34,690 nt of DNA, taken from positions 1 through 34,690 of the forward strand of contig JABDCR010000028.1 in the NCBI GenBank assembly GCA_013288015.1. Direction: 5' to 3'. The stretch is from Bacteroidota bacterium (lineage in GTDB: Bacteria > Bacteroidota > Bacteroidia > B-17B0 > Aurantibacillaceae). How positions within the stretch are numbered: the first letter of the stretch is position 1; every line of letters starts with the position of its first letter. A program made the position numbers and the translations under genes. The notes beneath the pieces are model-generated. The model saw only the letters and a program-made list of their open reading frames with translations, searched no databases and had not been told where the DNA came from. This document shows positions 32,170 through 34,690 of the stretch, in pieces.

Positions 32170-32892
32170 TTAATTTGGTATTAAATCATAAAACCAAAAG
32201 CCTTTTGTAATAATATTAGATGATAAAGTACACTTATCATCTGTTTTTATTTGAAGTGCTTTGTAAACCTTCTCTCCACCAGTAAAGGCTATTTTGTTTT
32301 TAAAAATAGGTCCATCATAACAAAATGAATGATATTCTCCATTTTCACCGCAAGGGTCAACATTATCGGGTAGTTTTTCAATAAATTGCTTATCTATTTC
32401 CTTACCAACCCAATCTTCAGTAAGATAACCATCATTAATGCAACAGGTAATCGATTTAAAACCTTGTTTTATAAAATCATTGATAAGAAACGTTGTATCT
32501 ATTTTCCATAAAGGAAAAACGGCTTTCATACCGATTTTTGCTAAGTTATTTTCGCGATAAGCTCTTAAATCTTCTAAAAAAATATCTCCAAAAACTACTT
32601 GATTAATTCCTTCTGCTTTAGCTTTCAATAAAACAGCTTCCATTTGTTTTTCATATTCATTATTAGTTCCTTCATGCACTCGCATTTTTATAAGTGGAAT
32701 GCCAATAGCTTCAACCTGTTTGTCTAATAAGGCTTCTTGAATCCCGTGCATAGAAATACGTTTGAATTCATCATTTATGGTAGTAAGTAAATATTTTACG
32801 TCAACTAATTTTTCGCTTAAAACCTTGTGAAGGCAATAAGCAGAATCTTTCCCTCCACTCCAGCAAAAAATGACTTTTGGTAATTGCTTCAT
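32170..32892 (-). CDS. DUF71 PP-loop ATPase (diphthine-ammonia ligase-like)
   Basis: The 240-residue protein is an adenine-nucleotide alpha-hydrolase with the PP-loop SGGKDS at residues 12-17 and the family-specific GENGEYHSFCYDGPIF near 185. In archaea and eukaryotes the relative Dph6 makes diphthamide on EF-2 from diphthine and ammonia with ATP. Bacteria have no diphthamide, so the bacterial substrate is unknown. It sits upstream of the M28 peptidase on one transcript. The 130-base gap before it contains no exact -7 box on the minus strand; a TAACTTCG (minus strand, 32917-32924) is one base off. Confidence 0.87.
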   Translation of the reverse strand: MKQLPKVIFCWSGGKDSAYCLHKVLSEKLVDVKYLLTTINDEFKRISMHGIQEALLDKQVEAIGIPLIKMRVHEGTNNEYEKQMEAVLLKAKAEGINQVVFGDIFLEDLRAYRENNLAKIGMKAVFPLWKIDTTFLINDFIKQGFKSITCCINDGYLTEDWVGKEIDKQFIEKLPDNVDPCGENGEYHSFCYDGPIFKNKIAFTGGEKVYKALQIKTDDKCTLSSNIITKGFWFYDLIPN

Positions 32893-32991
32893 TGTTTTAA
32901 TTAAATTTTTATTCTACGAAGTTAGAACTTTACAAACAATGTTGTATTAGGATTTAATGCATAAACTGAATATACGCAAAAAATAATTATA

Positions 32992-32999
32992 TATATTTG
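32992..32999 (+). promoter_or_regulatory. -7 box (TATATTTG) for the GT-C-like gene
   Basis: An exact match on the plus strand 23 bases before the ATG at 33023. No TTG was seen at the -33 spacing. Confidence 0.5.
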
Positions 33000-33022
33000 A
33001 GCTTTACACGCTATTCTAAACT

Positions 33023-34264
33023 ATGAAATTACTGAACGAGATAAACGCTAAGCTAAAAGATGATATACGTTTTCGTATTGTTTTAATTTTATGTAGTATA
33101 CTACTTATTGCTGTTAGAGAGCCAGCCTTACTTTCGTATCCGCGTTTGTGGGCTGAAGAAGGGTGTATTTTTTACCAGTTTGCTTTACATCATTCTTTAT
33201 ATGAAATTTTTACTACACCGCATGTTGGGTATCTTACTTTATTTAATAGTATAGTGAGTGCCTTGCAAGCCAAAATATTTTCGATTGAAAATGCGGCAAT
33301 GGTTTCTACCTACATGGGATTTTTAATGCAATTAACCCCTGTTTATATTATAAGTTTTACTAACCATAAATTTTGGGATAATCCAATGAAAAAAATGCTT
33401 TGTGTTTTAGCTATTATTGTGGTAGCAGCGCCTGAGTTATGGCTTAATACAACAAATTCCCATTTTATATTTGGTCTAACTACTTTTTTAATAATGATAA
33501 TTTCAATTAATGAGTTATCAAAGTTTCAGCAGTATTTTTTTAGAGTACTTTTGATAATTGGAGGCTTAACAGGTCCGGCTTCTGTACTTTTTACTCCCGC
33601 ATTTTTACTAAAAGCATATCGCGAAAAAAATAAAGAAAAATATATACAAGCAGGTCTATTGAGTATTTGCGCTATTATTCAGATGAGTGTTATTACATAT
33701 TCTATATTCTTTAATAACACCTATCACAGGCTTTCTAATCATAACTTTATAAAAACTATTTACCACTATTTTATAGATAATTTTTCAATGCTTCCACATG
33801 CATCAATTGCTCATTTATATCCAATTATGGTTTATTTTGATCCAATTTTTGGGTTATTAATGGCGCTTTTATTTTTTTATTTGTTAATCAAATTAAAAAA
33901 TAATACAGACTATTTTATTTCATTAGCAAGCTTACTGATAGTAGGGACTTTTTCGACACTTGGTTCTTTAAATATGGAAGGCTCTCCAAGATACGCTTAT
34001 ATACCATCATGTATATTTGTGATAATAATTATATCCGAGTCTCTTAAAACGGATGTTTTAAACGTTAAATTAAAATACATTACTTCATTTGTTTTAATTT
34101 TTTGTTTAGCTGTAAATTCTGTTTATTATAGAGGTGGCATGAGAAGTGTATATACTGAGGCTTATCCTAAATGGGCAAATGAAGTTGCTAAATGGCATGC
34201 AGACAGTACTTATGCACCAATGGTACATCCGGGGTTGGATGCTGGGCAATGCGTTAAATTATAA
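33023..34264 (+). CDS. Multi-pass membrane protein, GT-C-like
   Basis: The 413-residue protein has about ten hydrophobic helices. The first periplasmic loop carries an acidic pair (YPRLWAEEGCIFYQF, residues about 38-52), the place where GT-C glycosyltransferases hold a catalytic Asp/Glu. Another loop includes LHHSLYEIFTTPHVGYLTLFN. The C-terminus (YPKWANEVAKWHADSTYAPMVHPG) is periplasmic or cytoplasmic. The pattern resembles membrane glycosyltransferases near polysaccharide or lipid-glycan clusters, but I cannot place it in a named family. It converges with the next gene, two bases apart, which is also a GT-like protein. Confidence 0.68.
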   Translation: MKLLNEINAKLKDDIRFRIVLILCSILLIAVREPALLSYPRLWAEEGCIFYQFALHHSLYEIFTTPHVGYLTLFNSIVSALQAKIFSIENAAMVSTYMGFLMQLTPVYIISFTNHKFWDNPMKKMLCVLAIIVVAAPELWLNTTNSHFIFGLTTFLIMIISINELSKFQQYFFRVLLIIGGLTGPASVLFTPAFLLKAYREKNKEKYIQAGLLSICAIIQMSVITYSIFFNNTYHRLSNHNFIKTIYHYFIDNFSMLPHASIAHLYPIMVYFDPIFGLLMALLFFYLLIKLKNNTDYFISLASLLIVGTFSTLGSLNMEGSPRYAYIPSCIFVIIIISESLKTDVLNVKLKYITSFVLIFCLAVNSVYYRGGMRSVYTEAYPKWANEVAKWHADSTYAPMVHPGLDAGQCVKL

Positions 34265-34266
34265 TT

Positions 34267-34689
34267 TTATTTGTGTAAAGGCTCATATAAATAAACCTCC
34301 GAGCCCTCTGTTTTATAACTAAGTACTTCTTTATGGCTAGAGTTGAGTGAAGTAATTATGTACTTACTTTCGTCATCATATAAATGTGAAAAAAGTATCC
34401 ATAATTTACCCTTATTATTCTGTATCTCATCTATATATTTTTGATTTGAACCTCTATATGCATGACCAAAAACAATTGGATTTTTAAAAGGGATTTCGCC
34501 TATTTTTTCGTAATAATTAAATGCGGGGATAGCTCCATAATACACATAAATAGTATCATTAGGCTGTACATGTAACTTTATAAAGTTAATGCTGCTTTTT
34601 ATTTCTTCTGTTTTTAATGGATAATTCCTTAAAAATTCTACTCCTATTATTAAAGGCAACAATAAAAATACACACGTTGCCAATTTTTG
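34267..34689 (-). CDS. C-terminal part of a family 39-like membrane glycosyltransferase (5' end outside window)
   Basis: The frame continues past the window end, so only the last 140 residues are visible. They start in a hydrophobic helix (LLLPLIIGVEFL) and continue into a soluble C-terminal domain with VQPNDTIYVYYGAIPAFNYY, an often-seen stretch in Bacteroidota ArnT/PMT-like family 39 proteins, and ELHKEVLSYKTE-like strands ending in EVYLYEPLHK. It would transfer a sugar from a polyprenyl carrier. It converges with the GT-C-like gene, so the window ends at what may be a cell-surface glycan cluster; this is an inference. Confidence 0.7.
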   Translation of the reverse strand, partial: QKLATCVFLLLPLIIGVEFLRNYPLKTEEIKSSINFIKLHVQPNDTIYVYYGAIPAFNYYEKIGEIPFKNPIVFGHAYRGSNQKYIDEIQNNKGKLWILFSHLYDDESKYIITSLNSSHKEVLSYKTEGSEVYLYEPLHK

Positions 34690-34690
34690 C

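Overview
The window is an AT-rich chromosomal segment from a member of the Bacteroidota. Three things point there. Three large secreted proteins end in type A sorting domains of the type IX secretion system (T9SS), and one of them carries SprB-type repeats. At least a dozen genes have the Bacteroidota -7 promoter box TAnnTTTG a short distance before their start. Several genes belong to families typical of the phylum: YtxJ, the short AMP nucleosidase, stand-alone PASTA proteins, a stand-alone HsdR_N protein and DUF3108. The order cannot be fixed from this sequence alone. No tRNA, rRNA, IS element, integrase, phage gene or CRISPR array was seen, so this looks like resident chromosome and not an island.

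Layout. 1-433: the C-terminal end of a LytTR response regulator, cut by the window edge. 533-3175: a T9SS cargo protein with NHL and SprB repeats. 3181-5838 (minus): a stomatin-like protein followed by a TMTC-like membrane glycosyltransferase with TPRs. 5876-6955: a secreted TPR protein. 6957-9185 (minus): frr, a 3-hydroxyacyl-CoA dehydrogenase and an NTF2-like protein in one tight operon. 9297-9908: a YdeI-like protein. 9911-13549 (minus): a T9SS cargo protein, an RluD-type pseudouridine synthase and a small membrane protein, with overlapping reading frames. 13735-15544 (minus): a two-TM potassium channel with RCK domain and a PASTA protein one base apart. 15623-17776 (minus): a SlyD-like prolyl isomerase, HU and fmt, each with its own signals. 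17865-20965 (minus): a lipoprotein, a DUF3108 protein and an MFS transporter, with a 457-base non-coding gap at 19231-19687. 21137-22572: an ADP-heptose epimerase and a DUF1801 protein. 22585-26495: YtxJ, a thioredoxin-fold protein without CxxC, a prolyl oligopeptidase lipoprotein and a membrane protein. 26507-27771: AMP nucleosidase divergent from an HsdR_N nuclease-fold protein. 27928-30957: a T9SS-secreted subtilisin. 31016-32892 (minus): a DUF71 PP-loop enzyme and an M28 peptidase. 33023-34690: two GT-C-like membrane proteins, the second cut by the window end.

The genes are mostly housekeeping functions (ribosome recycling, initiator tRNA formylation, rRNA modification, nucleoid structure, heptose supply for LPS) mixed with envelope, secretion and peptidase functions. 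I do not see a clear multi-gene novel system. The best second looks are a terminator sequence used twice almost identically at 16 kb and 31 kb, the structured non-coding gap at 19231-19687, a long stem-loop before rfaD, the channel/PASTA pair with a TVGFEE filter, and the divergent AMP nucleosidase/HsdR_N pair.
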